Origin: Dinochytrium kinnereticum
Lineage: Eukaryota; Chytridiomycota; Chytridiomycetes; Chytridiales; Chytridiaceae
NCBI GenBank assembly: GCA_027604005.1
Contig: JADGJT010000127.1
Location: 1 to 55,336 of the forward strand
DNA length: 55,336 bases
Reading direction: 5' to 3'
Shown here piece after piece: positions 32,196 through 45,058 of the stretch; position 1 is the stretch's first letter; every line of letters starts with the position of its first letter. The position numbers and the translations under genes are program-made. The notes beneath the pieces are model-generated. The model was not told where the DNA came from. It did no database searches and saw only the letters and a program-made list of their open reading frames with translations.

Positions 32196-34200
32196 TCATC
32201 CTTGGGGCGACTCCCCATCTTCATCCAAAAAGACATGATGGGACCTAACTAGTCTAAGAGTTTGTACCGCAACTCTTCCAGTCATATCTCCCCCGGCAGC
32301 CCTCGCAACAGCCACCGCACTCCTCGAAGGACTTCTCGCCATCCCAACATTCCCCACTGCCCTCGCTTGATTTGAGGGATTCCTCGAAAGATGCGGAGAT
32401 GTTAACAGAGTCCGGGAGCGAATTGATTCTGAAATCTCTAGTGCAGAGATTGAGGTAGCTCCTCGTGGGGAGAGTGGCCCGTCAGATTGGTTTCTGGTGA
32501 TTTGGAGGGGAGCGATTAATCCTGGGAGGTCTTGCGGGCGCGATTGAGAGGAGGTGTGCTGCTGGGTGGATGCGATTTCTGCACGCTCAATCTTCAAACA
32601 AGTAGTCGCACGAGACTCAACCTCAGCAACTGTGACCATCATATTGCACCTCTGGCACTTCCTTTTGGACTTGAGACGCGCCACCTCGTCCAAGGATCTT
32701 CTCTCTCCCTCGCGTTTCGAGATGGCGCACATGACAGCACACGCGTAGATCATGAGAGATTGGGGAACGATGATGGAAAAGGGATGGGAGGTGCTCAAAG
32801 GATGGAAGGTGCTCATCAGATTGGAGTCGTCTTCCACGATATCTCCTTTGATGATGCCCATGTTATAGTTCTTGCTGGGTCTTTCGGTCGTTTTGGGAGG
32901 TAAAGGCAAAGATACAGATTTCCTACTGTCATCGGATTCATCCATTGTGGTGTCCATCAACGTGACAGAAGACGCGCCATCATCCTTATCGCTTGTTCCA
33001 TCCTCCGCCGTCAAATCAACAACCTTGTGATTTTGACTTTGCGGCGTAGATACCATGGAGGTATCTCCATCAACAGCCATAGCATTTCCGGCGGCTTTGT
33101 TCCTGGGCTCCTTTCCAGAATACGAAGGGGAGGCCACAGCAAAATTAGAGGCAGCCTCATCCTCAAATCCATGCCTGCCCACGAGATCGGCCCATGCTGT
33201 AAAGTTTAGGGTTCTGTCTGAGAGTCGGGGTGTGACGAATTCTCTTACGAGATTCCTTGCAGCATAGAGGGTGTCAGGGGTAAGTTGCTGAGACGCGTTA
33301 GAGTCGGTAGATGGAGTGCGTCGCGCATCCCTTGTCCAGGTTAGTATGGTATCAAGAGTCTCGAAGGCGGTGAGGCGTCTGTCAGGGATTTCTTTGGCGC
33401 TTGGGTCGTGGATGGTAATGGATTTGTGTGGTGAATACAATACGGAAGGGAGTCTGGGGTGGGAGAGAGATGGTTCTTGAGAGGCGTCGGATTTGGGGAG
33501 CTTTGATTCTTCAGAAGGTTTTGACACCTTTTCGGGACCGCGGACGAGTTCTTTGAGTATAGCTAATGGGAAGTGCGTGTGATGAAATTCTTCCTTTCGA
33601 ATCACCTCTGAGCAGACATATGGAAAGCTTTTTCAGGGCAGAGCATAGTTAAAACGTGGGCCAGTTGCCAAAAGAAAAATGTTAACTCACTGTGAAATGC
33701 ACATGTTAACAATGTCGGTCATATCCAAGTATTTCGCGTTGAGAAGCGTGCCCAGGAACCAGTCTGGTGAAAGTAGGTTTCGATCCACAATGCCATCTCC
33801 TCGGTAAATGTACTCTAAGAACGGGCGAAAGTGATGGGGGACAGGAAGTTGGAGCTGCAGGGTTTGCACTATACGTTAAGATGTCAAGAGAAGGAGATGG
33901 GGTAATTACCTTGATCACGTTTTCTGACCTCTCCTGGAAATGGTTGTGAACCTCGAATCTAGGTAGGCGCTGGAGGTACGATCGGTGCGTCGGATAGACA
34001 CTTCCATCCTGCAATCTAAAGAATTTTGAATGGACCGAGTGAGTGGTGATGGTTAGGTGTGGTCGGAGGCGAGCAACGTCCACTCACTGAATGATCACAT
34101 CAGCAGTGGTCATGCTGTTGAGATGTACCAAAGCGGCGAAACCAAACTTTGTGTCCTCAGGCTTAAGGCGCTGAATACCCTCCACTGACATTACAATCAT
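32196..34200 (-). CDS. BTB/POZ-domain protein with long disordered C-terminus
   Basis: Exons 34200-34088, 34015-33910, 33854-33691, 33627-32196; 604 aa. A BTB fold occupies about residues 25-130: TADVIIQLQDGSVYPTHRSYL, VIKLQLPVPHHFRPFLEYIY then RGDG, and LLNAKYLDMTDIVNMC. BTB domains dimerise and often bind cullin-3 or transcription factors. The remaining about 460 residues are mainly polar and disordered (DLTAEDGTSDKDDGASS; SRPQDLPGLIAPLQITR). They include one CxxC pair (KRKCQRCNMM) and a hydrophobic patch PFSIIVPQSLMIYACAVMCA. No kelch, MATH or DNA-binding domain is visible. The acceptor at 33854 (TGCAG before CTCC) and the one at 33627 were fixed by the need to keep the BTB register. A further upstream exon is possible, because the frame stays open above ATG 34200. 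Confidence 0.75.
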
Positions 34201-34778
34201 TCTTTGCGCTCCGGACCTGATCAACAGCGAAAAGTGGCAATACATCAGCGTTACCGAATGGCCATCTCCTTATCCGAACTCACCGCCTCAGCCAGCAAGC
34301 AAACTTTTTTTTTTGCCCCTCCGATTAACCTCAAAGGCCGACAGCACCTGGACTGGACAGAGAGTGATGAAAGCGAAGAAAGCCCTCTGTTATCAAGCAC
34401 TGCAGCTGGATGTGGAGGAACGGCGTAAGATACGAAGTGGAGGAAAAGGGCGAGGGAGAGTGGATGCAATATAAAGGGACCGTTAGCCTTTGATGTGATG
34501 GGTAGTTTGATCTGACGGTGAGCAGAGAGAGAGAGTAGGCACGAGGGCAGGCTGACGCGTCAAGGGATGTGAGAAGGCTTGATATGACGCGACAACGGGG
34601 TGTGCAACGCGCGCAGAGTTGGGCGGGAATATTTCAAGGGAAGATTTGCTTTATTTTTCCGCGTGTGGGTGCGTGCGTGCGCGAAATGGCAGCAACCTTC
34701 TGCCGTCCGATACGAAGGTTTGCCTGCCAGTGCCGCCGCTGCCCTCGGAAAACGCTCTTCCGACGTTCGTCGCCCAGC
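34201..34778. other. Divergent intergenic region
   Basis: Separates the BTB gene (minus) and a small membrane-protein gene (plus). It holds a GA microsatellite (about 34526-34536). Open frames over 34251-34469 on both strands have no recognisable content, but the minus one could be a 5' exon of the BTB gene. Confidence 0.4.
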
Positions 34779-35267
34779 ATGAGCTCGTCGGGCAGATTCA
34801 GCGCGCCGGAGACGCTGCCGTACATCATCGCCATGATCTTCTGCGCAAAGGCAAGTGGCTGTGCATATTTGGGCAGCCCGTCATTGCCCCTCAGCTGTTC
34901 CCATGGCGCTAACCTGCCGGCTTGCATCTGCAGATACTCTTCATATCCACGCTGTACTATATCGTCAAGAGAAGGTGAGCGGTCGCTTCTTTCGGACGCC
35001 ATACGATGATATGATGCATCCTCCTCCTCCCTCCTTAACCTGGTTCTCGGACACAGAAAACGGATGACGGCTGAGCGTGAAGCAGCTGCCTCAGCCTCTA
35101 TGGAATTAAGGCGTAGATCAGCCCGTGCCAATGCTGACCTGGAAGCTTGCGCCTTGCCGGAATACTCAGAGTCCCCACCGAAATATGACGATGCGGCAGC
35201 ATTGGAAATGGACTCTGCCACAGCGAGAACGAATGGCCAACCTCTTGCATCTGACAGAGCGCCGTAG
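34779..35267 (+). CDS. Small single-pass membrane protein, GC-AG intron
   Basis: Exons 34779-34850, 34934-34974, 35057-35267; 107 aa. A short N-terminus (MSSSGRFSAPETLP) is followed by one membrane helix (YIIAMIFCAKILFISTLYYIV), then a KRRKR stop-transfer cluster. Next come a charged Ala/Glu/Arg helix and an acidic Pro-rich tail (LPEYSESPPKYDDAA) resembling PPxY/WW-binding tails. Intron 1 begins GCAAGT and ends CTGCAG, with a CTAAC branch site 20-25 nt before the acceptor: a textbook GC-AG intron. Removing it fuses two halves of the hydrophobic helix. An in-frame upstream ATG at 34686 would add 31 basic, Cys-rich residues. Family not recognised. The longer opposite-strand open frame (34634-35221) is a shadow. 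Confidence 0.65.
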
Positions 35268-35839
35268 CATCTGGCTCTGCCTTCAGCACGTCCATGAGCA
35301 CCAAAGCAATCAACCGCACAGGCATATCTGCCGATCTCACCTCATTTCCGCCTGAAGACATTATTGCATCGATGGGCGACGTCTGCATCTGTCTATGACC
35401 CCAACCTTCCCTTCAAGTTGCTTGTCGATCCTTTCTTCTCCCTTGTATTGTACTGTACCGCATCCCTCGCAAAAAAGTCACAAATAAGAATACCATGCGC
35501 CGTCTTCCTCCTCTTCCCGTGCTCATAGTCTAGGTCTCCACGGAGTCCGTCGCCTGTCGTCGCTGACGCATGCGAGCTGCCACGTCGTTGTTCGGCTGTC
35601 CCCTGTTTCAAAGCCCTCTTTTTTTCAAAGACAACCTGGTTGCACTGAGAGACAGACTTGACGGCGGACTTTTGCGACGACCGAGCACAGGCCGTCATCC
35701 CCCTCCATCGATCCATCCATCCACCCACCCATCCACCCGCTTCTTCATTCCATCCATCCATCCAGCCGTCATTGCATGCGTTCGTGCACTTTCTGTGACT
35801 GCAGCATCCACACCTCGCAGCAACCATCTTCCACCTTGC
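35268..35839. other. Intergenic with TCCA tandem repeats
   Basis: Leader/promoter region of PH-like gene B. A (TCCA/CCCA)n tract covers about 35700-35770. The plus-strand frame is open through it from 35570, but the repeat-encoded peptide (HPPPSIHPSTHPSTR) looks like chance translation, so the gene start was placed at 35840. Confidence 0.5.
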
Positions 35840-37906
35840 ATGGCCGCAAACCTTAAGCCTGCCATGAGTGCGGTTTCAAAGCATCCCCATGCACAGGCAC
35901 ATGTGGGATTCAGGACTCCACCAGACACACCACCGTCGTCCCCAATGCCAGTGTTAAAGTCGGCATCATCTGACCTCCAGAAGACGAGTCAACCACTGGC
36001 CATGCAGGAGGATGTGATTCTACTCTCGGGATATCTTTTGGTTAAGTGGAAAGTGTCTGGGTCGTCAAAGCGATGGGGTATGATAGTCAAGCCAAGGACC
36101 ATGGAGCATGTCGCCGAGCTATTTCATAAGATTGCTGCATCCTCATCTCAGCTACAACAGACCACTGGGCAGTCGAGGGGAAGGGGGAGGAGAAGGGGAT
36201 CTGTTGCTTCTGTTCAGGAATCTTCGGAGCCTTGGATGACCGGGTCTTTTCCGGTAGATGAAAGGGGAGCCCCCAACGTTGAGGATGCAGATGTTTGCCA
36301 TCTCCTAGGACAGTTGACAAAGGTGGCTTTTTTGTTTTATCACCTCAGGCCTTTTCGCTCTTGTTCTTTGACATCTGAGATGTTTGCACTCCTTTCACTT
36401 GATGGCCATGGACCGTCACTTTTGTTGCTAACATCACCCATCTGTGTTCCTGAACAATGAAAACAGTCTGCTGTCGAACAGAACCCTCTCTTCATCGCCC
36501 TATCGACATCGGGAAAATCCTCAGACCACCCACTATTCATTCCCTTTGGCCTGATCGACTCCTTCCTGACCGAGGTTGAAATCGGTCTTCCAGGGCACTT
36601 CGTCCTTCGCATAAAAAACAGCTCCGAAACTGAGGAGGTTCGTTTTGCCTGCGATTCCTCAGCGCATTATAGGGAGTGGGAGAAGGTGCTCAGATCTTAC
36701 AACGCAGCAGCAGCGGTCCCCAGAAATGTGGTTGCTTCACCCATTCAGAGACGGGCCGACTCTCCTGTCGTTTGGGCGGACAACTCCAGCACCAGCTCGA
36801 ATCGAGAGACGTCACTAGGAGATCAAACGTTGTCTAGCAACTCTTCTGTTTTTTCGGCAGAGCGTGGGTTTCCCACTGGGACACCACGGCCGTCAATGGC
36901 GGCTGGTAGCAGGTCTGACTTGAAAATATCTATGGATTTAAACCCTACTAGAATCCAACCAGAGGCTCAGGTGGCCGCGAAGAAGTCTCGATGGGGAAAC
37001 ATGTTCTCAAAGCTTCAGAGAGGCACATCATCCTCCGGAACTACATCTCGCGGGTTTGCCGGCGAGAGCAAGCGTCAAGACCTCAGTGAAGTCACTGCAT
37101 CGAGGGCGGCGGTCCCATTATCCCTATCAGCCTCCCACTCTCCTTCTCTATCATCTGCCAACGTCCCCACTGGCAGCATTGGAAGTGGATCACAGAGTTC
37201 TATCATGTCGTGGGAAGAGGCAATGGCTGTAGCGGCAGCGGGATGGAGCAGGTCGAAGTCCCAGGGTGGCGGGATAAAACCATCCAATCGAAATTCGTCG
37301 TTGTTCGTTCAAAGCCCCATGACAACCAACGCTGTTACCAATGTGGATCGAGCTGTCGTGCCGCCTTTGAGCATTTCAACGAGCCGACAGTATGAAAACG
37401 ATGGTTACCCTCGCGCATCCCCCCACGCTGCGTTCTCAAATCCAACCTCACCTGTTCTCTCGGCGACAGGTAGTGCTGTCCCTATTATGCGGTGGCTACC
37501 GACATCAAACTCTCCAAGACTGGCATCCGAAAAACCTTTACCCCCCAACACCTTTTCTTCTTCCTCTCAGCACTCTACTGTTCTTTCCTACCCTCTTCGA
37601 CCTTCTGTTGACCAGGAATCGTTTCCTCCTTGGACTCCATCATCACCTGCTACTCTACAATCACGAGGGCTGGCGTCTCCAACATCTACGCTACCTCACG
37701 CCAGTTCAACGAGTGGTATTGTGGCTCCTTTGCCGCCGCCGAAGGATCCACAGCAGAGATATGGCGGTGGCAGCTTAGTGTGGAGTAAGGAATTTCAGAG
37801 GTTTATATCTTCTGATGTGGTTGAGGATGCGCCGAGGAGTACTATCCGGCACGCGCCTTCTGTTTCAAATCTTGCACAAGTGACTTCCTCTCGATTGGAT
37901 AGATAG
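35840..37906 (+). CDS. PH-like domain protein B with long Ser/Pro-rich tail
   Basis: Exons 35840-36322 and 36467-37906, 640 aa. The PH-like region spans about residues 60-300. It has LLSGYLLVKWKVSGSSKRWG, MIVKPRTMEHVAELFHKI, a basic linker (GRGRRRGS) and LGQLTKSAVEQNPLFIALS. It continues LFIPFGLIDSFLTEVEIGLP, GHFVLRIKNSSETEEVRFAC and the closing helix SSAHYREWEKVLRSYNAAAA. The same blocks in the same order occur in gene A (30456-31520), so the two are paralogues with a long insert between the strands of the domain. The rest is predicted disordered, dense in Ser, Pro and Thr, with several S-x-x-S/SP sites suited to phosphorylation. No catalytic domain. The role is unknown: perhaps a membrane- or cortex-bound scaffold. 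Confidence 0.7.
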
Positions 37907-39082
37907 ATAATGCTTTTGCATACTACTTTTCCGTGTCTTTTATTTTTATTTGTTTCTTTTTTTTTTAATTATTATTGAGATTCTCTGTCTTCTCCCTTTA
38001 ATTTCTTCCATTCCGCTCCACCCACTCCCCGCTTGCTTCCGTTTAGACTCCTTTAGACTTATCTTTTGCATTAAGGTCTTTTACTCTGTTGTTGTAGGTT
38101 ACGTGAACACCCTCGCCTGGTGCCAGTGTTCTATTCTCCCGCAAACGCTCATTATTTTATTTTCCCTTCCTTGATGTGCTGTATTTAAATTCTTTTTAAG
38201 TTATTTCTGCCTCCTTTTCTCCTCTAGCATCCGGGGCTTAGTTTTGAGCCGATGCTGCTGCTGTTTAGTTCCCCTTTTCTTCCTATTCAACTTCCACCTG
38301 TCGAGTGTGAAATACGACGTGCAATCAGTGATCCGAAACCAAATGTCTTGTCTTAACAGCCTTACTGCATGCCTCTTGATGGCGCCTGCAACCGCCGGTG
38401 GCGAGCGATGTCCCTCGATGCCTTCCGGACACCACCCCCGTCTCGGCCTTCTGCCCACTCACTCAACGTCTTTCGGACTGAAATTTTGAAAGACCAAATC
38501 GCAAAAAAGCGGCTCTCACATTTGCAGAGCGGAGGCAGACGAGAGGAACACCTCAACGGACCTCCATCGCTGGTCACCATCGGCCAGCACCATCGGCACA
38601 GGTAAAGAAGGAATTGAATCCAGCTGGGGACTTTCCATTCCTTGGGTGGGGTTGGAAGCTGGGGAGTTCAAGGAATCAGCAAGTGCTCGGAAAGAGGTCA
38701 GTTGACTGCTGTCTTTGGAGGTGGATTCATGGAGGAGGACCGATCTTTCTTAGTCCTCAATGCTGGCTCCCATCAACTGTTTTTTTGTGATCTCGACTGA
38801 TGCCTTTTGCTGGCTCTCGGTTTCCAGCTGTACGGATTTCGGGGCATCGTAAATCTCTCTCACCTGGTGCAGGGATAGAAGTAAAACCGAAGGGGAGCCC
38901 TTGTCGATTATCATTTGTTTCGGGAGACAGGCATATCACACCTATTCCCATAATCACCTCGCCGTCCACAAAGGTTTCGCGGGAACGGTTGGTGAGAAGA
39001 GGAACGAGGTCAAGCAAGTGGGACGTAGGGGGAATCCCACACCAACACCGAAAGGACCCACCCAACCCCTGAAAACCCCAGA
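37907..39082. other. Intergenic / kinesin 5' region
   Basis: T-rich 3' region of PH-like gene B (37930-38240), then mixed sequence up to the kinesin ATG. A plus-strand frame from ATG 38408 (MSLDAFRTPPPSRPSAHS..., about 65 codons, ending in a possible GTAAAG donor) has protein-like composition but no recognisable family. 38800-39072 is also open on the plus strand, probably leader sequence. Confidence 0.35.
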
Positions 39083-42000
39083 ATGTCGACCATAACAACA
39101 GTCAAAGTCGCTGTTCGAGTTCGCCCGCTCAACGCGAAAGAGATCTTGTCGACTGGAACGGAGTGTGTGAGGATTGTTCCGAATCTTCCACAGATTGTGG
39201 TTGGGCTGGAGACGAGTGGGAACCACGCGCCTGGAGCTGGGGTTGGACACAATAACTTCGCATCGAGGTCGTTTACTTTTGATGAGGTGTTTGGACCAGA
39301 GAGTACCCAGGCAGAGGTTTATGATGTTTCGTTGAATCCTTTGGTTGAGAGGTTTTTGGAGGGGTTCAACTCGACCGCTTTGGCTTACGGACAGGTAAAA
39401 GTTGATTCTTTTTGCCATGATGCCTGCTGTGATTACCCCTTTGTCTACAGAGCTCTTAACAACCCTTTTTTTTTAAAATTTAATAGACGGGCAGTGGAAA
39501 GACATGGTCCATGGGAACTGGTCTGGATAGCGCATCGGTTTCTCCAGAGCAACAAGGAATTGTTCCTAGAGCAATCAGCGAGATCTTTTCAAAGCTTGAA
39601 GCTCGAAAGGATCACTGCCCTCACGGATTCAAGTATATCGTTGCCGTCTCGTTCATGGAGCTCTACAATGAGGACCTAGTCGACCTTTTAAACCCCCGTC
39701 CGAGGACGGCTGGGGGAGGAGGGGGACCTACGATTCGTGAAGATTCTCAGGGAAACATTGTTTGGGGTGGCGTGCGAGAGGAGGATGTTTCTTCTCCAGA
39801 TGAGTTGATAAGGTGGGTTCTTCAAATTTGACTCTGCTGTTTTTTGATTGTACTAACAATGAGGCCTTGACTTTTTATAGTTGCCTTCAACGAGGATCAC
39901 TCTGTCGAGCTACAGGATCCACCGACATGAACGCATCCTCTTCACGATCGCATGCGATATTCAGCGTCATTCTTAAGCAGCAGATATGGACTCCACTCAC
40001 AGCCAAATCTACCTCTACCACTCAACCCGCAGAACCTGCCGAAACTACCAACCCTGGAACCGACACCGCCCAAGATACCTATGCCAATGACGCCAAGAAC
40101 TCCAAACCCGTATCATATTCGCCCGAAACCCACCCCGATGGTGCTTGGCGCCAGCTCACCTCCAAATTTCACTTTGTAGATCTCGCTGGATCCGAACGTC
40201 TCAAGCGAACCAATGCTGAGGGCGATCGGAAAAAAGAGGGCATCTCAATCAACCAGGGTCTTCTTGCGCTCGGGAATGTTATTTCGGCGCTTGGGGATGA
40301 GTCCCGGAAGGTCTCGCATGTTCCCTACCGCGACTCGAAACTTACCAGGATGCTACAGGATAGCTTGGGGGGTAACAGCCAGACACTCATGCTAGCATGC
40401 ATTAGCCCCAGCGATTCCAATTACGGTGAGACGGTGAATACTTTGAATTATGCGAATCGCGCACGTAATATCCGGAACCGTGTTGTGGTGAACCAGGAGT
40501 TCTTCGGTGCGCAAACGGGTGGCGGCGGGTCCGCTGCCGAAGTTCGCGCTTTGCGGGCTCTTGTCGCCGATTTGAGGGAAGAAGTGGCTAGTTTGAGAGG
40601 AGGGACGGGGAAGGTTGGAGCAACTCAGGCTGCTATGGATGCTGCGGTGGTTTCGAGAGAGCGACAGATTCAACTTCATTTGCAAAGTGAACGCGATTTA
40701 TCGGCAAAGCTGGAGATATCGAAGTCGGAGCTCAGGGTAGCTCAATTTGACCTTGAGCGGTTGGGGTTTAAATGTAATCGCCTTGCTGAGAGGGGGAGAG
40801 ATATGGCTGATGAGCTAGCATCCACTACGGCTGAGAGAGACGCCGCTTTGATCGAACTGCAAAAATGGCGGTCGGGAAGACTCAGTCTCTCCAATCCACC
40901 GTTAGCCACTACAATCACCTCTTCGACTGGCCTTATGGGAGATGAGGTCACGAGCCCTGATAAACCAGTCCCAACTTCCCCAAGTGGCGTTGCTTCTCCA
41001 ACTCTTGCAGCTACTACCAACACAGACTTTGCGATGGTAGCCTCGTATAATAGAACCATTTCAGATCTGAGATTTCAACTTTCTGAGGCGGAGGATCGAC
41101 TGGCGTGGTATAATGAGGTTATGGCGGAGCTTGAGGGGAAGAAGAAATCGTCGGCTTCGCAGAGAGCTCTAAGGGCGCCGTTTGATCCTGCTCTAGATAG
41201 ACCGGCGGATCCCAGGTTTGCGCTTGTCGAGGCTATGAGGGGAACTGAGGTAGAGGTTGCACATGAAGGGAGATTGGTAAAGGCGCTGAAAAGCGACCCA
41301 GAGCTTGGGAAGGTAGGCATGGGATAGCATCTTCCTTATTCATAAGTTTTGTACCTATTTAACTTGTGCTTGTTCGCGGTAGGTTCTTTCCCAAGAAACG
41401 GAGAAAGCTGCTGCAATCTCTGAACTAGACAACCTAAAGCTCTACGGTCTTCCTCGCATCTCAACCACCTCGTGGCGTCCATCGTCTTTAGGAAACGAGG
41501 AAAACAATAATAGTGACGAGGACGACTTCAGCGATAATGAGGAGGATGGCGAAGAGGAACAGCCGATGAATGAGCGGAGTAGGCGAAACGACGATCCTGC
41601 TGTGTCACGGAGGTCTAGGTCTTCCCTAGACGGTATGAATCGGATGAAGAGTGGCAGGACTGCCGCATCGGCCGGCACCAATCTCTCTGATCGGTCTGCC
41701 GACATGTTCCTCTTGATTCATCGGCTTCAAGGAGATATCGCAGATCATCAGGCTATTGTGGACCGGCTCTCTAAGCGCGACCAGGAGTATGAGGCTATGA
41801 GGGGTGCATACGAAGCCAAGCTTGCTGTTTTGCAGACTCAAGTGGCTGCGATTGCTAGGGAAAGGGATGAGGCCCTAAAGAGGATGAAGGATCCTGGGGC
41901 AGGTAACGCTACCGGCGGGCTTAGAGTTGGAGGAGGCGAGAGAGTTGGCTCTGCGGCTATTCGGGCTAGGTTTGATGATGAGAGACGGAAACTGGAGTTT

Positions 42001-45000
42001 CAGATTTCGGACTTACGGAAAAAGCTCATGGAGGGGGCTAGGATGCAGACTTCGTCGAAGGGTAGGACCGATAGCTTGACGAAGCAATTAATGACGACTA
42101 TTGACGCTTTGAAAAGTGAGTTGCTCAACTCTATCCTTCTTACTGTCTGTTTGGCTGTTTGTCTTCACTCACAGCGTCCTAACATCTTATGTAGTGGAAA
42201 AGGCAAAGATGCTGAAGGAACTCAAAAAAGAAAATGAAAAAAACCGCAGCTTGAAGACTGAGAAGGAGCGTGAGATTGCCCGGCTGAGACGCAAGGAGAA
42301 GACTGCGGCGGAAATCGCGAAGAAGCTTGAGCGAAGTAATCAGCTTCAGGTAATAAGTGCAGTGCAAAAAAGATTTGAAAGTCGCTTAAATCCAATGCTT
42401 CCTTTTCTAGCGGCTGATGATTAAGCGGCGGTCAGAGGAGATGGTGAACTCTCACTCAAAACTCAAGAGCGTCATGTCTCTTCTTAAAAGGACTAGCGGC
42501 GGCTCCGCGGGAAGCGGCGGCTCCACTAAGGTCCAAAAGCAGTCGGGTGCTGTGTCTCCTACAAAGCGACCTAGGTCGAGGCAGTACCGGGCGCCGACGC
42601 CGAATATGATTACAAAGGACTCTTTCAAAGTTACCACTGCTGATGACATAGACAGACCAAGAACGCCACCACCAGAGGTTCGCGCGAAGTTTAAGAGACA
42701 GATGATTGAGAAGGAGGTTGCGTCTGTTGGTATGTATTGCCGTTTTATTTGATAATAACCTCTTGTGATTACTTATTTTCCTTTCCTGAAGTTAACAGCA
42801 GGTTAACTGAAATTGAGCTCAATAATCATAAGGCTGGGTTAGAAAAGTTGATAGGCGAACAGAGAGAGCTGATGGTAAGAAGAATCTTATCCTCTCGTCA
42901 AGACTTTTCGATATGCTAATGTCACTAAATAGGCCGAACGCGATCGTTGCGTAGCCGCCGACGCCGAAAGAACAGGTGTTTACGCCCCTCACCTTCCTCA
43001 GTACATGGATGAACGCCTTGGTGTCCTTGATCTTGAAATCGCAATGGCGAATGCTCGGATCAAAAAAGTTGAGCAGGAAATGAAGTTGGGTCGAACCTCC
43101 CTAAGTTCCTTGAGCTCCATGGTATCCTTGAATGGTAATCTTCCTGGAAGCGCGCCGATGTCGCCTCCATCATATATTCCCTCTTTAACGGATGGCGAAC
43201 TCAGTTGGGAGAATGGTGAGGATTTTTTTGCAGATTTTTCTTGTTTTCCTTTAAGTTCTGTTTTCTTACTCGGTTTCAAGCCATGAATTTGTTAAGGTCG
43301 TTGGACCATATCGAGCTCGAGTATATCTCTTCGATGCTTTTGGATGACATCGTAACTCTGAGAGTTAATCTGCGAATGAAGGATACAGCCATCAGCGACC
43401 ATGAAAAACAAGTAACAGACCTTCGTATGAGTCTTCAGACTATGCGTGGGGCCGCACTAAAAACTGCGATGGAGTACCGCAAAGAACTTGAGGAAGTTCG
43501 AACGGAAGCAGCACGCCGGATTGCAGCCGCTTCGGGTAGTTCCCCTCCCTCCAAAGTGGTCACGCCCCCAACCCCACGTATTCAAAAGATGTTTGATGCT
43601 GCCTACGGCCAAGGTGTTGTCGTCATCGCACCATCTCTTTCCCGGCAGAGTTATACGGAGGAGCCAGATTCTTTCGCCACCGTTGAGCCTAAGGATAGCT
43701 GGAACGTCGAGCAGGACAACAACGCGATTTTCGATCCCAAGAAGAGAGGCATAGCACCCGCCGCAGCGGCTGCACTGAAGTCCATGAGAGAGAGTGTTGA
43801 GCTCAAGTCAGCCTTCAATGATGATTCGAACGGTCTGCCTATCGGCAGAAATCACAGCCCGACTAGGTCATCATCTCTTACAGCCAGCAAGAACTTTGCA
43901 AGCACTCCACCACGAGGGAAAGCTGCTGCCGAGGCTGCAGCAATTGGAGCTGCAGCTGCAGCGCTAGCAAAAATTGCTGATCTGGAGCAATATCATAGCA
44001 CTCGAAGGAGATCTGACAATGAGCCTCTAGCGAGAGATAGGCCCGAGAGCCCATCGGCCCATAAACTGGATACTGAGGACGACATGTCAATTGATTCATC
44101 ACCTCCTCGTGGACGCCAGGGTCGGTTCTCGCCAGACTCGTCTGCTAGCCAGCAGCAGCCTGTTTCAAAGTCGCCATCACGAAGGGCAACAGACGGGAAG
44201 GACGTTGCGTTGAAGAAGACGGCAAACATTAAACGAGGACCACCGCTATCTCCGAGAAGTTCAAGCGTTTCCGTCGCCTCGTCAACCCAGTCGTTAACAG
44301 CTGGGCTACCACCTAGCAACTCCACTTTCTCTCCGCCGTCGGTCACAACGGGTACCAACAATTCGCTTAGCCCGACTAGAGGCGAGGTAGTTGGCCGGGT
44401 AAATTCTGGGTCGCGAAAGCGGTCTCCTTCTTGGACTTACGGTCGTGACTCGCCTTCAAACTCAAACCCCCATCCACCTGCATCCATCATCAATCACCAG
44501 GTACCACGCCGAAAGGCTTCCACTCCGGCCTTTAGCATAAACTCCTCCTCAAGCTCCATGATCGCCGACGAAGTTGAAGAGGAGGAAGTGAGCGGATGGC
44601 AGATGTTTGGGATGCAAACTCAGAACGCCGTCTGGGGCGGCACCGCATCCAGACCGCAGAGCCGTGCAGGCAAGTCGAACAAGGAGAATGTGGAGAGTCC
44701 GGATAGTCTGAGTGGCCGGCTCTCGAAGAAGCGGTCAAGCTCTCCTCTTGGACGCCCTCCCAGCACTCTTCCGTCGTCGGGGGCTCAATTGCAGCCAAAC
44801 CACCACCACCTTCCTGGCGATGTGTTCACCAGATTAGCCTCCAGCCATACCTTGGCGAGTCAGGCAAAAGTCATACACCGAGAGCGGGACTACACATTCG
44901 TGACGGATCCAACGAACGCCGTCACCTCTCACGCGGCCGCAAGCCGTAAGCCTCCGCTTGCGTCAGAGCCGCCTTATGAAAGTTCAGACGCTGGGAAGCA

Positions 45001-45028
45001 AGACATCTCCGTTGAGCACATTGAATAA
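39083..45028 (+). CDS. Kinesin motor protein, kinesin-4-like
   Basis: Nine exons: 39083-39394, 39487-39812, 39881-41312, 41383-42115, 42195-42349, 42411-42729, 42792-42874, 42933-43215, 43281-45028; 1796 aa. N-terminal motor: [13 protein letters not shown]-loop [13 protein letters not shown] (split by intron 1 after GQ), switch [12 protein letters not shown] (about 230-240), switch [12 protein letters not shown] (about 313) and neck strand [13 protein letters not shown] polar insert of about 55 residues ([16 protein letters not shown]...) sits in the loop before switch II. Then come coiled coils ([40 protein letters not shown]) and a disordered Ser/Pro-rich tail of about 450 residues. N-terminal motor, sequence and layout fit kinesin-4 (KIF4/KIF21), which cap microtubule plus ends and organise the spindle midzone or flagellum. 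No chromokinesin Cys-rich motif seen. Its stop codon lies within AATAAA. Confidence 0.9.
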
Positions 45029-45058
45029 AGAATCATCATTCACGCTGCAGCAGGTAAA

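Noticed and set aside
34634..35221. 195-codon minus-strand open frame
   Set aside because: The opposite strand gives a better gene: three exons, a complete membrane helix, a stop-transfer cluster and a branch site. The minus frame shows no motif.
35570..35839. In-frame upstream extension of PH-like gene B through a His/Pro-rich peptide
   Set aside because: The peptide is produced by a TCCA microsatellite; the first ATG after it (35840) is the more likely start.
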